Shown: positions 1 through 11,716 of the stretch, in pieces
Position numbering within the stretch: the stretch's first letter is position 1
Layout: the number at the start of each line of letters is the position of its first letter
NCBI GenBank assembly: GCA_013115125.1
Contig: JABANN010000265.1
Location: 1 to 45,391 of the forward strand
Direction of reading: 5' to 3'
DNA length: 45,391 nt
DNA from: Perkinsus olseni
Taxonomy: Eukaryota > Perkinsozoa > Perkinsida
The notes under the pieces: generated by a model
Databases searched by the model: none
What the model was told of the DNA's origin: nothing
The model's input: the letters and a program-made list of their open reading frames with translations, nothing else
Program-made: the position numbers and the translations under genes

Positions 1-742
1 ACATACGTTGACCCTCTGGGAGAGACTGATTATACTCCTTAAGACACCGTCCAAGACGAGCCGCAAACACTACAAACCGCTGATGACCGTCCCACGTAAG
101 GGCATTAAAAGCTTGAAGGGCCTCATCCGGTGAACGCTGAGCGAAGAGGCTCAACATTAATGCCTTATCGGCCTTCCAGTTCGTCTTGCCTGCTAGTTCT
201 ACCCAGGAGTCGAAGAAGTCTTTCTCCAAATACATACCAAGACGAGACGCTCGGGAACGCTCCGACCACTGCGCCGCATCCGCTGCTGCCTCATAACGAC
301 GAAGCCATGACCGGAAGTCGGTAGTACCATCGAAGGGATGGGGCATTCTGCTGGAAAGTTGCACACTAATGGCTCCGGCCTGTTGGTTGTCGTTGTCACC
401 GTCCGCCATGTTGACTCGGGGCTCTCGCAATATAGTAGCGGTGGTCGGGCCGTTGTCAGCGTCACCATCTCGAGAAGTAGGCGATAGGAAGTCGGACTCT
501 CCACCATCCACACCAGTCGTAGGGCCTTGTAAGATAGAGGACATAATCGTTGGAGTTAACGTCGATACCAAAGTCGCAGTACTTTCGAACAAGGAGCTGC
601 TACCAAAATGTCAGGATTACTCGCGTAGTGAACCCGACCCAAAAGATGTACTGCAACTCAGAAGCAACCAAACGTATGGATAATACCCAAGGCGACACGA
701 GTCACCAAAGCTATACGATACGTCGACAAACCACGTCAGACA
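1..742 (-). mobile_element. 5' part of a Ty3/gypsy-like LTR retrotransposon (LTR candidate plus gag start)
   Basis: Read on the minus strand, a frame opens with an ATG at 544 and stays open to the window edge. Its product has a low-complexity acidic leader, then a gag-type capsid segment (PFDGTTDFRSW, later YLEKDFFDSW and ALQAFNALTW), as in gag proteins of Ty3/gypsy elements. Just upstream on that strand, at about 592-605, is a primer-binding-site-like stretch beginning TGGTAGCAG, resembling the complement of an initiator-Met tRNA 3' end. A short LTR is proposed at 609-742 because it starts TGTC and ends GACA; that boundary is weak. The visible part looks whole, but only the first part of the element is in the window, so age and completeness cannot be judged. 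The family call is inference from gag-like residues; no reverse transcriptase is visible. Confidence 0.6.
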
Positions 743-2245
743 ACTTATGTCGGACCACTACGTCTGATTACGAAGCTACGAACGTAATCGATCTAGCAAA
801 GCTTAGCTTGAAGCACCCGTCCCGCACTACACAAGTGCACAATTGTGCAGCGCTGTCCCGATTCCGGCCGAAACCCCACTTCACACCGTCACAAGTTCCT
901 GCTCGCCCAGGGGGCTGTTCCTCGTTTTGGCTTGAATCGCTCTCAGCCAGGTTGAATGTGAACACCACGGCAAGGTTCTAACGTCTATTTTGTAGCCTGG
1001 TGTGTGCGTCGACCTTTCGGGTTGTCAGTATTTGTGGGACTACGACTGCCGATCATTTGCCATCTCAATGAACATCAGACGAATTTTCGATGCCGGAATG
1101 TGGTCGGTGCGAAACGAGTATACAAACATCGCAATACCCCGTCCAGGTCTCGATTCGAGGGGATCTCTGATAGCATCCCCCTGTTTGATCCGATGAAGGT
1201 ATTCGGCTTTGAAAGATCGCAGAAACACTCAACTAGTCTTGGAGCAGGCATTCCAATGACCTTGATAGCTCATGGACGTAGGAGAGCGGCGTGAGGGCAA
1301 AAGGAATGCAAAACTCACGGACTTCAACTTAGACACTAACGTCTGGGAACGGTACCCTAATGCCTACTGCTTCCCTAGAACCCGGTCGCAACGTCGTAGC
1401 GCGAAAGCAATGCTTGGGAGTGCGCCTGAATGAATGTACTTGAATGTATGGAAACGAGAGTCCAAGAAATATCATCATCATCATCATCATCATCATCCGG
1501 CTCTACGCCTTAACGTCGTAAATATCAAGAGGAGAGGGACAAGCCCACGGCCCCGACGAGTCTTGGCAATATGTCAACTGGAAGAGGGTACGATGTGCAG
1601 AGATATTGGATATCTTCCAAGTCGGCTTGAAACCTCGCTAGGAATGTCTGTAGAGGCCGGTGGTGCGCACTCCTTGAAGCGGTATCCTGTCTGGGTAGCC
1701 TCGAAGCATCAGCTTTCTGCAGGAAGTTCCCCGAGCTGGGCAGCCTCTTGGGTGCGGATATTCGTAGGCAGCTCGATGAGAATGCTGAGATTCATCGTCT
1801 CCGAGGCCGGCACCGAAATGGAGGTTCTCATCGGTGCCTGTGAGCAAAGCTATAGTGACTGAGCACCACCGTATCCCGTTCCTTTTCTTCTTCGTATTAC
1901 TCGGGAATTGTTGAGTCGTTAATGATCGAGCTACGGGAATGATGCGTCATTCCCAACAGTCTCTGGAACTGTGAGATGCCATGAAGGGAGTTCCTCGAGG
2001 GATTCCTTATGAGCTCACCGGTCGAGGGATGACTGCGGTTACTTCTCGATGTTCTCCAGTACGCCTTCGCAGGCCTTTCGCGTGCTCTGTTCACCTCTTC
2101 ATCACTTCTCGTGGAATGGCGGCGTCTATTACTAGTGGCAGAACAGCCGGGGACATCCCATCCGAATATCTGAAATCAGTGAATCCCTTCTTCCTGGTGC
2201 GTAGCGATTGTCTCTTCGGACGGCTTCCATGATCTCGGCCAGGCT
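743..2245. other. Stretch with no recognised gene
   Basis: Several short frames are open on both strands, but none shows a recognisable domain and none joins convincingly to a neighbour by splice sites. A minus-strand stretch near 1560-1850 reads rather like protein in two frames and could be a decayed coding relic. The promoter and 5' leader of the downstream BBS8-like gene must lie at the right end. Confidence 0.5.
1471..1497. repeat. (ATC)9 microsatellite
   Basis: Nine uninterrupted ATC units. In one plus-strand frame they would read as a run of eight histidines, but no gene is supported around them. Confidence 0.95.
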
Positions 2246-4631
2246 ATGAGTAAGTTCCGTCGTCGAAGGTGGGAGGAAGTCATTGACATCTGCAGCGGAC
2301 TCTTGCATGAAAACCCGAGGTAGGCCGAAACAACAATGCAGCGACACTGTACGGCTCGGGGCTGTTGGCCATGGCAACAAATCCGCGTCTAGAGTACCGA
2401 CGAGTTCTATTCTCGATGGGAGTATCTATTCGCTGTGGGGGGGCGAGATCGAATCCCCAGGGACGAGTCAGCCTGGTTCCTCAAATGTCGAGCGTTGACG
2501 ATGAAGAACTTCATAGATGATATGGAGTGCGATGAGGACCCCCTGGGCGACTTGGCTGCAGAGGAGGGCGCAATGAACTCAGCACCGCGGTACGCGCGAC
2601 ACGGTCGACTCACGTGATGCAGCCATTCATAGACCGGGGACAAGTCTGCAGAGGCCCGCCAGCAAGGCCATTGGAAAGACTCGGCCAACCAGCAATAATG
2701 GCAGGCCCATAACCGGCTTCGTTCGGCCTGGAACCAACAGTAACCGTGGGCGGTGTGGTGCTGATGATTGAAGCTTCTCGTAGGCGGGCGAGCTCCGCAG
2801 TCAGCTGGGGGGCGTGATCAGCTGTCCACGGCACTCCAGCAGCTCAATCGAGGGGCCGGTGGCAGAACGATGACGTCGTCCGTGGGTCGCCCAACCACCA
2901 GTCTCGGGCGTTTGGTAGATCAGATATACAGAGACTGTGCAGGTTGGACATTATAGCAGGTACGGATTGGCACCGCATCGCTGCAGAACGACCCCGATGG
3001 AGAGTTCATCGTACCCTCAGCATTGAACTTTCAGAAGTACGCGGGTAGCGTTCATGCCAGCGGAGCTCGTGTTGTTGAACAGATTTGTTCACAATCAAGC
3101 GCTCGCCAAAGCATTGATGGACTATATCGTCTACGTGCTACGCGATATGGGGTAGGCGTCCAAGCTACTGTCTGGCGAACCTGCGCTGGCGTTAGGAAGG
3201 CGTTGGAGCTCGCGAGTGAAGCCACCAAGCTGTGTGACTACGAAGACTGGTGGTGGAAGGTGGGTCTTCGTTAGAGCGATCTGAGGCTGCGCGAGGGAGG
3301 ATTGCCCTGCGGAGGTTAGGGGTGGTTTTATCGAGGAGCACATCGTCGTATGGTAGATCTACTTCGATACACAGGAGTGATCCCTGGACGGAGCCGAACC
3401 CCTCGTCGTCTCAGGCAAGGTTGGGAAAGTGCTACTTTCATCTGGGGCTATTCCGAGACGCTGAGAAGCAACTGTTGTCTGCGTTCAAGACGAGCGATGA
3501 TATATTGACGACGATGGAGCTCGCCAGGGTGTATCTCAAACTTGACCAGGTGTGATTGTAGATGATGCTGGGCGGGGGCAAACGCACTCATCGGTATTTT
3601 ACGTGAGCGAACTGCGCGGAGTCGAAGTGGTGCCCTGTTATTTGAATATGATGAACTCGGAGCTTGGCTTTGACGGAATGCAATCCTCATTCAGCCTCTG
3701 GTCGCCATTGATACTTACAAAAAGTCGTCCCTTCAATACCCTGGAGACCCCAGTGTGAGGTTAGGGATCGCTCGAGTTGCTGCCGCTATCGGGGACGAAT
3801 CGGCGAGTATCGATGTTTACAAAGAGTAAGGCCACGCCCGTGTTCCACGGACGGACGACGGGAAGGCACACGGAGTTCACATATCAGGGTTCTACAGCTC
3901 GATCCAGTGAATTGTGAGGGCATAGCCTCGTTGGCAGCGCATCACTTCTACAACGATCAGCCCGAGGTTGCTCTGCGATACTACAGGCGTCTGCTGCAGC
4001 TGGGCGTGGTAGCGAGCCCTGAACTGTGGAACAATCTGGGTAGTACTACTCGAGCCAATGGTGATCTTCGATCCGTTAGTTAGGGCTGAGCTGCTTCTAC
4101 GGCCAGCATTATGATCTCTGCCTTACATGCATGGAAAGAGCCCTCATGTTCGCCGATGATAAGACTCTTGCGGATGTTTGGTATAACATTGGACATGTAA
4201 GTTAGAGCTCTCTCAGGGTCCCCTTATGTGTGCTTCAGATAGGAATTGGCGTTGGCGATCTCGCCTTCGCATACCAAGCCTTCAAAGTGTCGGTGTCCTA
4301 CGACAACACTCATGCAGAGAGTCTGAACAACATCGGGGTCCTCGAGTTGAGAAAGGGCAACACCGAGTTGGCAAAAAGTCTTTTTCAGAGGTAAGACCGC
4401 CATTTTCATGCCCTACATAAGTTCATACGTTCGGGCCCCTTGTTCCTCAGCTCTATAAGTGCGGATGGCAGCCTCTACGAGCCCTCGTACAATGCCTCCC
4501 TCATGTATCACGTCGAAGGGAACGTGCAGGAATGTTTGGACAACCTCAACGCATCTCTGGACAAGTTCCCTGGGCACACCGATTCTAACGAGTTGATGGA
4601 AACGTTAAAGGAACGCCTCATGGGGTTGTGA
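2246..4631 (+). CDS. TTC8: BBSome subunit BBS8/TTC8-like tetratricopeptide protein
   Basis: BBS8 is a TPR subunit of the BBSome, the coat that moves membrane proteins in and out of cilia. Translated exons follow the animal protein from end to end: SKFRRRRWEEVIDIC near the start, AWFLKCRALTM, the basic repeat NGRPITGFVRPGT, VRIGTASLQ, LAKALMDYI, YEDWWWK, ARLGKCYFHLGLFRDAEKQ, HHFYNDQPEVALRYYRRLLQ, VWYNIGH, ESLNNIGVLELRKGN, and a C-terminus ending ERLMGL. Exons as read: 2246-2319, 2461-2589, 2633-2739, 2805-2914, 2960-3036, 3083-3151, 3196-3259, 3415-3549, 3695-3825, 3888 to about 4031, then three more to the stop at 4629-4631. Introns are mostly 43-46 nt, some about 150. The start ATG at 2246 is the first in-frame methionine, but the frame is open back to 2183, so an upstream exon is possible. 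Its presence implies a flagellated life stage. Confidence 0.9.
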
Positions 4632-5313
4632 TCGCGTACATGTCTCATACAGGCTACGGGGGGTTGAGTTTCTTAGACATGCTCGCCACGACCGTGTTGT
4701 GATGTCCTAGTAGCGAGACGGTGAACACACACTCGTAAACTGACCCTTAGCGGCCGGGGGATGCACGCAGAAAGCTAAATAGCGAGTCACGGCTCTCCAC
4801 TGTTGTACTCGGCACAGCGACCTATGTGACCGTCCCCTACAATACATTCTTCGAGGCGAAGAGTGCCAACATACGATGGAAAAGAGACCACCGCGTTCAG
4901 CACGGTGTTCAGCGAAAACATCAACGAACAATATCTCCGCCTCAAGGGGACTTCCCAAGAACTTTCGAGGAATACGAGCGCTGACCGAGGCTCCCGGATT
5001 GAATGCTGGAACACAATCACGGTGGAGTTGCTCCACTCTCCCCGAGTTGGGACTCAACACCCCAGCCTACATCAAGCTTCAAGTCGCGATAGACTGCCTA
5101 ATGGAACCTCCTCGTACAGTAGAATGATATCGCATTCGACTGCCTTGGGAACCATCTGAAGCAAGCTGACAAGACGCGCCACAAAATCTGCGCTGCACGC
5201 ATGTGCACGACTTTGGGCGCGCGCTACTTTCGGCGCAGAAATGAAACGGCTGGGGCGCTCAGCTGCTGCTCCGCTTTACTCTACAACGTACTCTATCAAT
5301 TTCAACTAGAACA
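4632..5313. other. Intergenic, no recognised gene
   Basis: The region lies between two plus-strand genes and should hold the end of the BBS8 transcript and the promoter of the coiled-coil gene. Frames of about 100 codons are open near 4707-5160 on both strands, overlapping one another; none has a recognisable motif and I could not choose a coding strand. Confidence 0.5.
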
Positions 5314-6159
5314 ATGAGCTCTGAAGCGCCCCCTGCCGCAACCACTCAGCCTGCCACCACTACTGTCTATCAGCAGCCTATGTACAGTGTGGTCCAACCG
5401 CAGGGTGTGTCCTACGTGCCCTCTGAGTTCCAAGCTCCACAGGCGTAGGATGATTCTTAGTTGGTATTACATTAAAGTTCTTTTCTGTGCAGGTCTATGG
5501 ATCCGGAGAGTATCAAGCACCAGAAGACTCAGAGCCTCTCGATGCTAGATAGCCAGCTGAACATGGCCATGCAGACTTGCAAGAGCGACTACGAGCAGGC
5601 CAAGCAGCAGATCTCCCTTCGTGCCAACTTCGACTCGCAGACTGCAACCGGTGCCGTTGAACAGTCCCGTCAGCAAGCCTTGTTCGCTCTCGACCAACAG
5701 CATCAGCAGCGCCGTATGGAGATTGAGCAGAGAGCCCAGGAGCAGCGCATGCAGATCGAGTCCACTGCTAGCCAGCTCTGTATGCAGGCTCAGCAGCAGA
5801 AGCTCCAGAAGGAGATGAACGACCGCATGGCCAAGCTCCAGAAGGAACAGGCTGAGCGCGAGGCCAAGGCCCAGCAAACGATGCCCACGTTGCCTCCTCA
5901 GCCGACTGCCCAGACGGGATCCTACGTCCCCCCTCTTCAGTACAGTACCATCCCTGCCCTTATGCCCCAACCTATCTATACTACTGCCGAAGGCGGTGCC
6001 ACCACTACTTACTCGACGGTTGGTAACATCTCGTCCTATCCTGTCAACTACGGTGGTATCCCCGGGTATGCCGGTCAACCACAGGTCATCAGAACAGTCC
6101 GTGTGGTGAGCGATACACAGTCTGCTCAACCTGCCCCTACCACTACCGTCTCCAGTTAG
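5314..6159 (+). CDS. Gln-rich coiled-coil protein, function unknown
   Basis: Two exons, 5314-5444 and 5493-6159, are joined by a 48-nt GT-AG intron and give about 265 residues. The first 45 or so residues are Pro/Thr/Gln-rich and end in tyrosine-containing repeats (VYQQPMYSVVQPQ). Residues about 55-170 form a long charged helix rich in Gln and Glu with heptad character (for example QQHQQRRMEIEQRAQEQ), which should make a coiled coil. The tail is again Pro/Tyr/Thr-rich and low in complexity. There is no signal peptide or membrane helix. The layout recalls cytoskeletal or pellicle-associated proteins of alveolates, but that is a resemblance of style, not a family match. A large open frame on the opposite strand here is a shadow of this gene. 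It is convergent with the polycystin-like gene downstream. Confidence 0.8.
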
Positions 6160-7519
6160 ACTATTGCCAATCAAACGATTGCTTATGTAACAAGAACTAG
6201 CGCTCAAGGAACTCTCTTGATGCAATTGCATGAAGAGGAAGGGACTAGTTCTACATTGTTTGATTCTTCATCTCGAAATCAGTTGTTGAGTTAATCAGTT
6301 CGGCTCTTGGGTATACTATTCTGTTCGTTCCATTCAACTGGACTGCTGGGTAATCCTCGATGTAGAAACCTCGTGGTCGATCGTTGACTATTAGATGGCG
6401 ATTTTGAGCTTCAGAAATGGCCCACTAATTTTTGAAATTATGTTTAGTTTCGGTATCTGTAATTCTCGTGGTACACGCATCTTAAATTGGGGGTGTAATT
6501 CGAACCGGAGTTGTAACCTCACCTTGTTCGTCCGGGACGAGTCGTCCCGTACATTGTGTTTGGTACACAGCTCTATCGGTGTCGGCTAGCCGCAAGTGCC
6601 AGCCCATTGCAGGACTCTTGTGCGCGGTATGATCGTCAGTTCCTAAAAAGCTGTGACGCTCTGTGTCTGAGCCTCAGACCAGTTACTGTTTTGAGTGTGC
6701 CCTAATACGCCGATTTTTTCTCTTTCTTTAGTCTCTCTGAGGGGGAGATTCAGCGTTCGATTCATTGATGTATATCGGCGTTCACTACCCTGTCGTGCCT
6801 GGTCGGCGGTTTTATATGGATATTGCTGCATATCCGCTCCATCGAGCCGCTGAGTCCAGATGATAGCCCCCATCCTATGGTGTCTTGTGTTCGAGCTGAG
6901 GTTCGGCACGCGAAGGCAATGAACTGTGGGAAATCATTATATCCATCAGTATGTGATGCAAGCAGCGAAGTTCTTGAGGGGGAGAGTTTGAGTGAGCCGA
7001 GTATATGCAGTAGTGTCCTCTTCCTGCCAACTAAAGGATCTTAGACGGAGAGCGTTCATATGAATTATAATCCTAGCCAACTTTTTACATCACGAGGGGT
7101 GACCGGGGAAAGCGTTTCGCTTGAAGCGAATGCGGTGGTGCACTTGCATGACAGTAGCGCTTTACAAGGGGATTGTGAATTGGTTGGTTCCGAGATAACT
7201 TGATCTCACTCGGTGCTGTCCGTACCCCACACTACTCCAGCACGCCACTACACTATCGAAGGCGGAATGGATGAACATGGCAATCATGCTTGCCTCGGCG
7301 ACACTTCAACACCTTGAGAAGTTATCCAACGTATTCCACTTGCTCCGGGATCCCTCATGGAGGCGAGGCTGACTCGTCTCGAAGACTGCTCCTTAGCCAC
7401 TATGTCGTCGGCTGTACGGGAGTGCGCAGAACAGTGAGCGAGGTATCGCCGGTGTGACCCGAGTAGGTGCTCCCGCCTCCTGCAAAGGCATTCAGCCCAG
7501 CTGCGCAAGCCTGACTACC
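6160..7519. other. Convergent intergenic region, no recognised gene
   Basis: The stretch lies between the 3' ends of two convergent genes. Open frames are short (under 90 codons), overlap on both strands and carry no motif. It should contain both 3' UTRs. I see no tRNA and no obvious repeat. Confidence 0.5.
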
Positions 7520-10500
7520 CTACTTCTGGCCTTCGAGAGTTGCTCGCAGTATCTTCCGTCGACGCCTGGCTCGCACATACCGATGCCCCAGCGTCCTCGG
7601 TGTCAAAGTCCTCGCCATGTAAGTGCTACCTGAAACGGCCAACAACGCAATGCTGCCCTTGCGAGAGGGAACGCTGTGCTCACTGATAGTTGGTGGAGGC
7701 TGTTCAGGAGGCACGAAACTAGTAACTGACGGAAGAGTCCACACAGGGGCTCATAGCGGCTGCAGACGTACATCGGAGCCCCAGTTCCAGTTCGAGGGTT
7801 GATACAGCATTCTGTAAGGTGGATTCTATCTGGTCCAACCGTTCTACCACATTCGCCTGGTGGAGAGCAATTCGCTCGTTGTGATCTGCAGCACGATTGA
7901 CCTAAGCCGCAGCACCTGCGGCTCCCCACTGAGGACTCATTCGAGCTCACTTGCTCATCCAAGTCGTTAACGATCCCTTCCCATTTATCCGAGTCAGCAG
8001 TGACGACACCTCGAGGTTTGAGGGAATCATACCGGCGGTAAAATTGGCAGAATCGAGTAGCTGATTCCAAATCGGTGAACATGTTGGCCCTCAGCATAAT
8101 ACCTAGATGGTGGGGGGAGGGCGATCAGCCAAGGAGCTGTAAGAGGGCGCTACTCGTCAATCCGTTCCAGACGAATGCCATGCGAGAACGCCCGATGCAC
8201 AAGTTCGCATGACGGCAAAGGGTCCAACATGTTCAACATTCAAGACAAACGATTCCGACCATCGACAGACGACTGTGACGGCTCCTACGCAAATCCACGG
8301 TCTTTTTTGCACTCATAGTCTGAAGCGCCTCGATGAGGGCACCCCTGCGTGGGAGGCCCCAGAGGGACCACAGAATCTTCGACGCGTAGTAATCTATGGT
8401 CTCCATGATGATGGACTGCGCCGTCTGATGGTTCTCTACGGCATTTCTGACCTTCAACATGACGATCTTCGACTTCGCAGCTGGTTCAAACCTGGCTCAC
8501 CACTAGATAGGTTTCGACAATGATGGCCAGGAAGAGCTGCAGGAGGCAAAAGTACACGAGAAGAACGTAGACCACGATGTAGAGGAAGAGACGCCTGCGG
8601 ACGAGTACTGGATGCGACCACAGGAACCCGACCTACAGTAGCGGAGATCAACTCACCAGTCATTCTCCCAGGCGTCAAACCACTGACCACTTGACAATAT
8701 GTAAAACTGAGTCCAAAGAGTAGCAGAATACGTGGCAAACTCATCCATGAGGCCTCCGAAAGTGAGCCAGGCAATGAGCCCCAAGCCGAAGTAGAGAACC
8801 TGCTGGCGTGATGCCGATCAAGTCCCGCCTGGTCGAGAAGTCTCTCCCATACAGCGAAGGAGATCGAGAAGTGAACTATCTCGCTCTGGGCCGCGCGGAG
8901 GGTATCCGCGAAGAGCGCAATGCGCGGGTGGGCGCTCATACTCGAGACCATACGAGCGAGGATCGAGTAGAGAGAAATCTGCACCGCGAACTCGAGCCAC
9001 TCTCGTAGGCGATGGTATTTGATAATCTGAGGGAGCTGACTCCAAATGCAGTAGTCCAAGGTGACCAGAGTCACCTGATCGGCCATCCTTTGCAGCACAG
9101 CGAAGTTGGCCTCCTCCGGGACGGTACCATCGGTCCATGGTATCTGGAGGAGCTCGTCCAGGGTCGCGTCGAAAACGCTAGGGATTGCAGCCCAGTATGT
9201 AACCTGGGGACCGGTATGTCCAAGTTGTACTCGACCGTGTAGGGAAGTCAACGAGCGGAGGCGCCCGTGGACGTTTGCCCCTGATGGGAGATGTCGGGTG
9301 TTCTCTTACAGACACTACCACACGCGAGCAACAGCAAGCATCCCGCTTGCTAGGGCGAAGGCAGAGATGCAATGGCAGGCTTACTCCCAGTGTTAGCGTG
9401 ACCATGACGAGGATGGACACAACGATATCGAGCTCGAAGTAAAGTGCTTTCACCGCAGTCTCGGTGATGCTGCGTGACCCCGCCTTTCGAAGCAGCCTCG
9501 TGAAGTCAATTGCCAACAGGTAGAAGCAAGTTACATAAGCCAGAGCCGCGGTGATCACCCAAACGCCAATCCTGAGCATGCTGAGGTTCCGAGAGTATCG
9601 CATGCGAAGATCCCACTTGCCGGTGGCGATCTTCTTGACTGTATAGAGCCGCCACCGTCCAGGTTCCGACGTCTCGGGCCATTCCGCGACGAGGAGTCCG
9701 AGCAGGCCCTTGTCCGAGGCCTCGCCCTGGAAAGCATGCTTTGCCTTTAAGCCTTTCCGAGGGGCCTCACGGGCTGACTGTAGAAAGGAGCGAGCAGCGT
9801 GACGTCACTGCTCGCGCTGTCAACAGTGTGAGGGTCAATTTCTATTTCCCGGAGATATCCTACGACGTCGTCGTCTGAGCCATGGGACACCTCCAATTCT
9901 TAGACTCCGAATTACTCACCGTTGCCATCGTCGGGCTGGCAGGCGGAAGATAGGCCAGTGAAACTGAGACAATCACGGCGATTTGCCACATCTAGGACCC
10001 CATGACTACGTGAATGTGAAGGCCTCCCCTACCGACCTACGAGCTGCTGTGATTGTGGCTTGCCAGCCACTGATCCTCGATCGACGCGAGCACCTCCTTG
10101 GTAACATCGTCACAGTACTGTCGCATGGGGAGTGCAATGTGCTGCGCCAGTACAGGGGGTCCTAGCAAGTGTATTCCTTCGTGAGGATAATCCGCTTCGC
10201 TCCCCTCCAAACCCCGTCCGCTGATGAAATCCTCGATAGGGTATCCGTACCGCACAAGGCTGGGCATGGCAGACGGCTCTATTCTCCCTGGGAACATCCT
10301 CACGCCGCCACTGTTTTCCGACCGCAAAGTCGAGTTTCCGATAAAGCAACCCATCAATTCCGTCCCAACTGGCCAAGTCTCTGCCGGTGAATCCTCTATA
10401 CCCAAGTAGATCAGCTGCGTGTCGAGGCTCACGACGATCGAGGTTCCGGCGGGGGGCGCGTCCCCAAGGCTGTGGTTGATCGAAACGTGTCCCGCGGCAT

Positions 10501-11716
10501 TGAACATTACGAAGCCGTCACCAGAAAGCCGGAAGCATGCACGCCCCCTGGAGTCGAGGGCCTCAAGGATCGGGTTGTCAGCCCGGCCATCAGATGCTGC
10601 CAAGAAAGTGGTTCCATCGCCTAGGGCGGCGACCGACATGGATGACCCAAATTCCAGCAACTTTCCTGAAGGAATATCGGAGAAGGGCTGAAACCGGCGA
10701 AGGGCTTGATGGAGGATGCTCAAAGATTCTCGTATCTCCGGAACACTGCTAGCGGACAGCCTCTCCTCTGGACCTGACGGCGAGGGAAACTGGGCTTTCG
10801 AGGGAAATACGGGTACGAGCGCCAAGGACGGGAACATGGTATTACTCAAACGCTCGTGAATAGACAATCGAGTGAATCGAAGGTCCAAGTCCAGTGCAGC
10901 AGAGGCAAAAATGAAAACCAAGACGAATAGAGACATAAAAATGATGAACCTGAAGGATGGCAGGAGTCCCCATAGGAATGCGTTACAAGCCTTCTTAGCT
11001 TAGTTGGTAGAGCACCCGCTTAGTAAGCGGGAGGTCGTCGGTTCGACTCCGGCAGAAGGCTTTTCGTCAAACGTATAAAACGGCGACATCCGATCACGTC
11101 GCAAAGGCGCGCATTACGAGAACATACGAAGCGAGCCTACCTCGCTCCTATCGTATGAAAGCACCTCTCCAGCTGAAGACGTTCGATGAGAAGTTCTCGG
11201 TCGAATCGGTAGAAGCGCAATCTGCGGCAATCGAAGGACCACCTCATGTGAACCATGCTCATTTCAGGATGCACGGCAGCGCTCAGAGTCGCAGTCCGAG
11301 AGACTCCGGCGAACGGGATCCAAACGAGGAGATCACCGCGACTTCGAGGACGCTCCAGTAGATACTACCTGAAGTGCATCTGAATGTAGCTAGCGGCCTT
11401 GTTAGTCTTCGCTCTCGTCTCTGCAACTTTTTCTCCTCCGACGTCGATGATCTCGCCTATATGCTGCAGGAATTCGCTAGGAACCCTGCGGAGAGAGTCG
11501 CATCTTTCTTTCATAAGTATCAACACACCTCTCTTGTCGGGCAAGGGCGCGGACCCCGACGAAAGCCTCCCCGCGCTTCCGGTCCCTCGCCTGTAGCGAC
11601 CACATTACCCACCAGTTCCGGAGGTAATGCCATACACGACCCCTCGCAGACTGCGTGAGCAGCCTTGAACCATCTCGCTCGGCTGGAGGCCCTCCCTGTT
11701 CCCAGTGCTCAGCCAT
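7520..11716 (-). CDS. Polycystin (PKD2)-like cation channel
   Basis: Polycystins are six-helix TRP-family cation channels with a large extracellular loop after helix 1, often found in flagella. Reading down the minus strand from the ATG at 11716: a basic N-terminus with an IQ-like helix; helix 1 (RFIIFMSLFVLVFIFASAA, after an intron at 10950-11164); a long extracellular loop of about 300 codons (to about 10037) and further small exons to about 9700; helix 2 near 9560 (RIGVWVITAALAYVTCFYLL); helices S3-S4 about 9440-9000; the family-typical RIALFADTLRAAQSEI before S5; a pore segment with ILSSGQWFDAW; and S6 (LLQLFLAIIVETY). The C-terminal tail has a coiled-coil stretch (ANVVERLDQIESTLQNAV) and ends at 7520. 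Exons are numerous and some joins in the loop are uncertain. The presence of BBS8 nearby fits a flagellar role, but this is inference. A mucolipin-type channel is the main alternative. Confidence 0.75.
10989..11061 (+). tRNA. tRNA-Thr (anticodon AGT)
   Basis: A complete cloverleaf can be drawn: acceptor GCCTTCT pairs with AGAAGGC, the D arm holds the A box (TAGCTTAGTTGG), the anticodon stem CCCGC/GCGGG encloses TTAGTAA with anticodon AGT, and the T arm is GTCGG-TTCGACT-CCGGC with a good B box. No intron and no encoded CCA. Four T residues at 11061-11064 would end Pol III transcription. The gene lies antisense inside a predicted intron (10950-11164) of the polycystin-like gene. Confidence 0.95.

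Noticed and set aside
1434-1862. 142-codon plus-strand frame with eight histidines
   Set aside because: The His run is a plain (ATC)9 microsatellite and there is no domain on either side.
3037-3082. A possible 16-nt micro-intron in the BBS8 gene
   Set aside because: A normal 46-nt GT-AG intron at 3037-3082 gives a better alignment to BBS8 and keeps the frame, so no micro-intron is needed.
5545-6231. 228-codon Leu-rich frame on the minus strand
   Set aside because: It is the mirror of the Gln/Glu-rich coiled-coil gene: CAG codons read as CTG (Leu) in reverse. The plus-strand gene has an intron, a sensible start and heptads.
8580-8680. A possible 24-nt micro-intron after the pore of the polycystin-like gene
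   Set aside because: The 24-nt version breaks the S6 frame; using the next AG gives a 62-nt intron and a continuous S6 helix.
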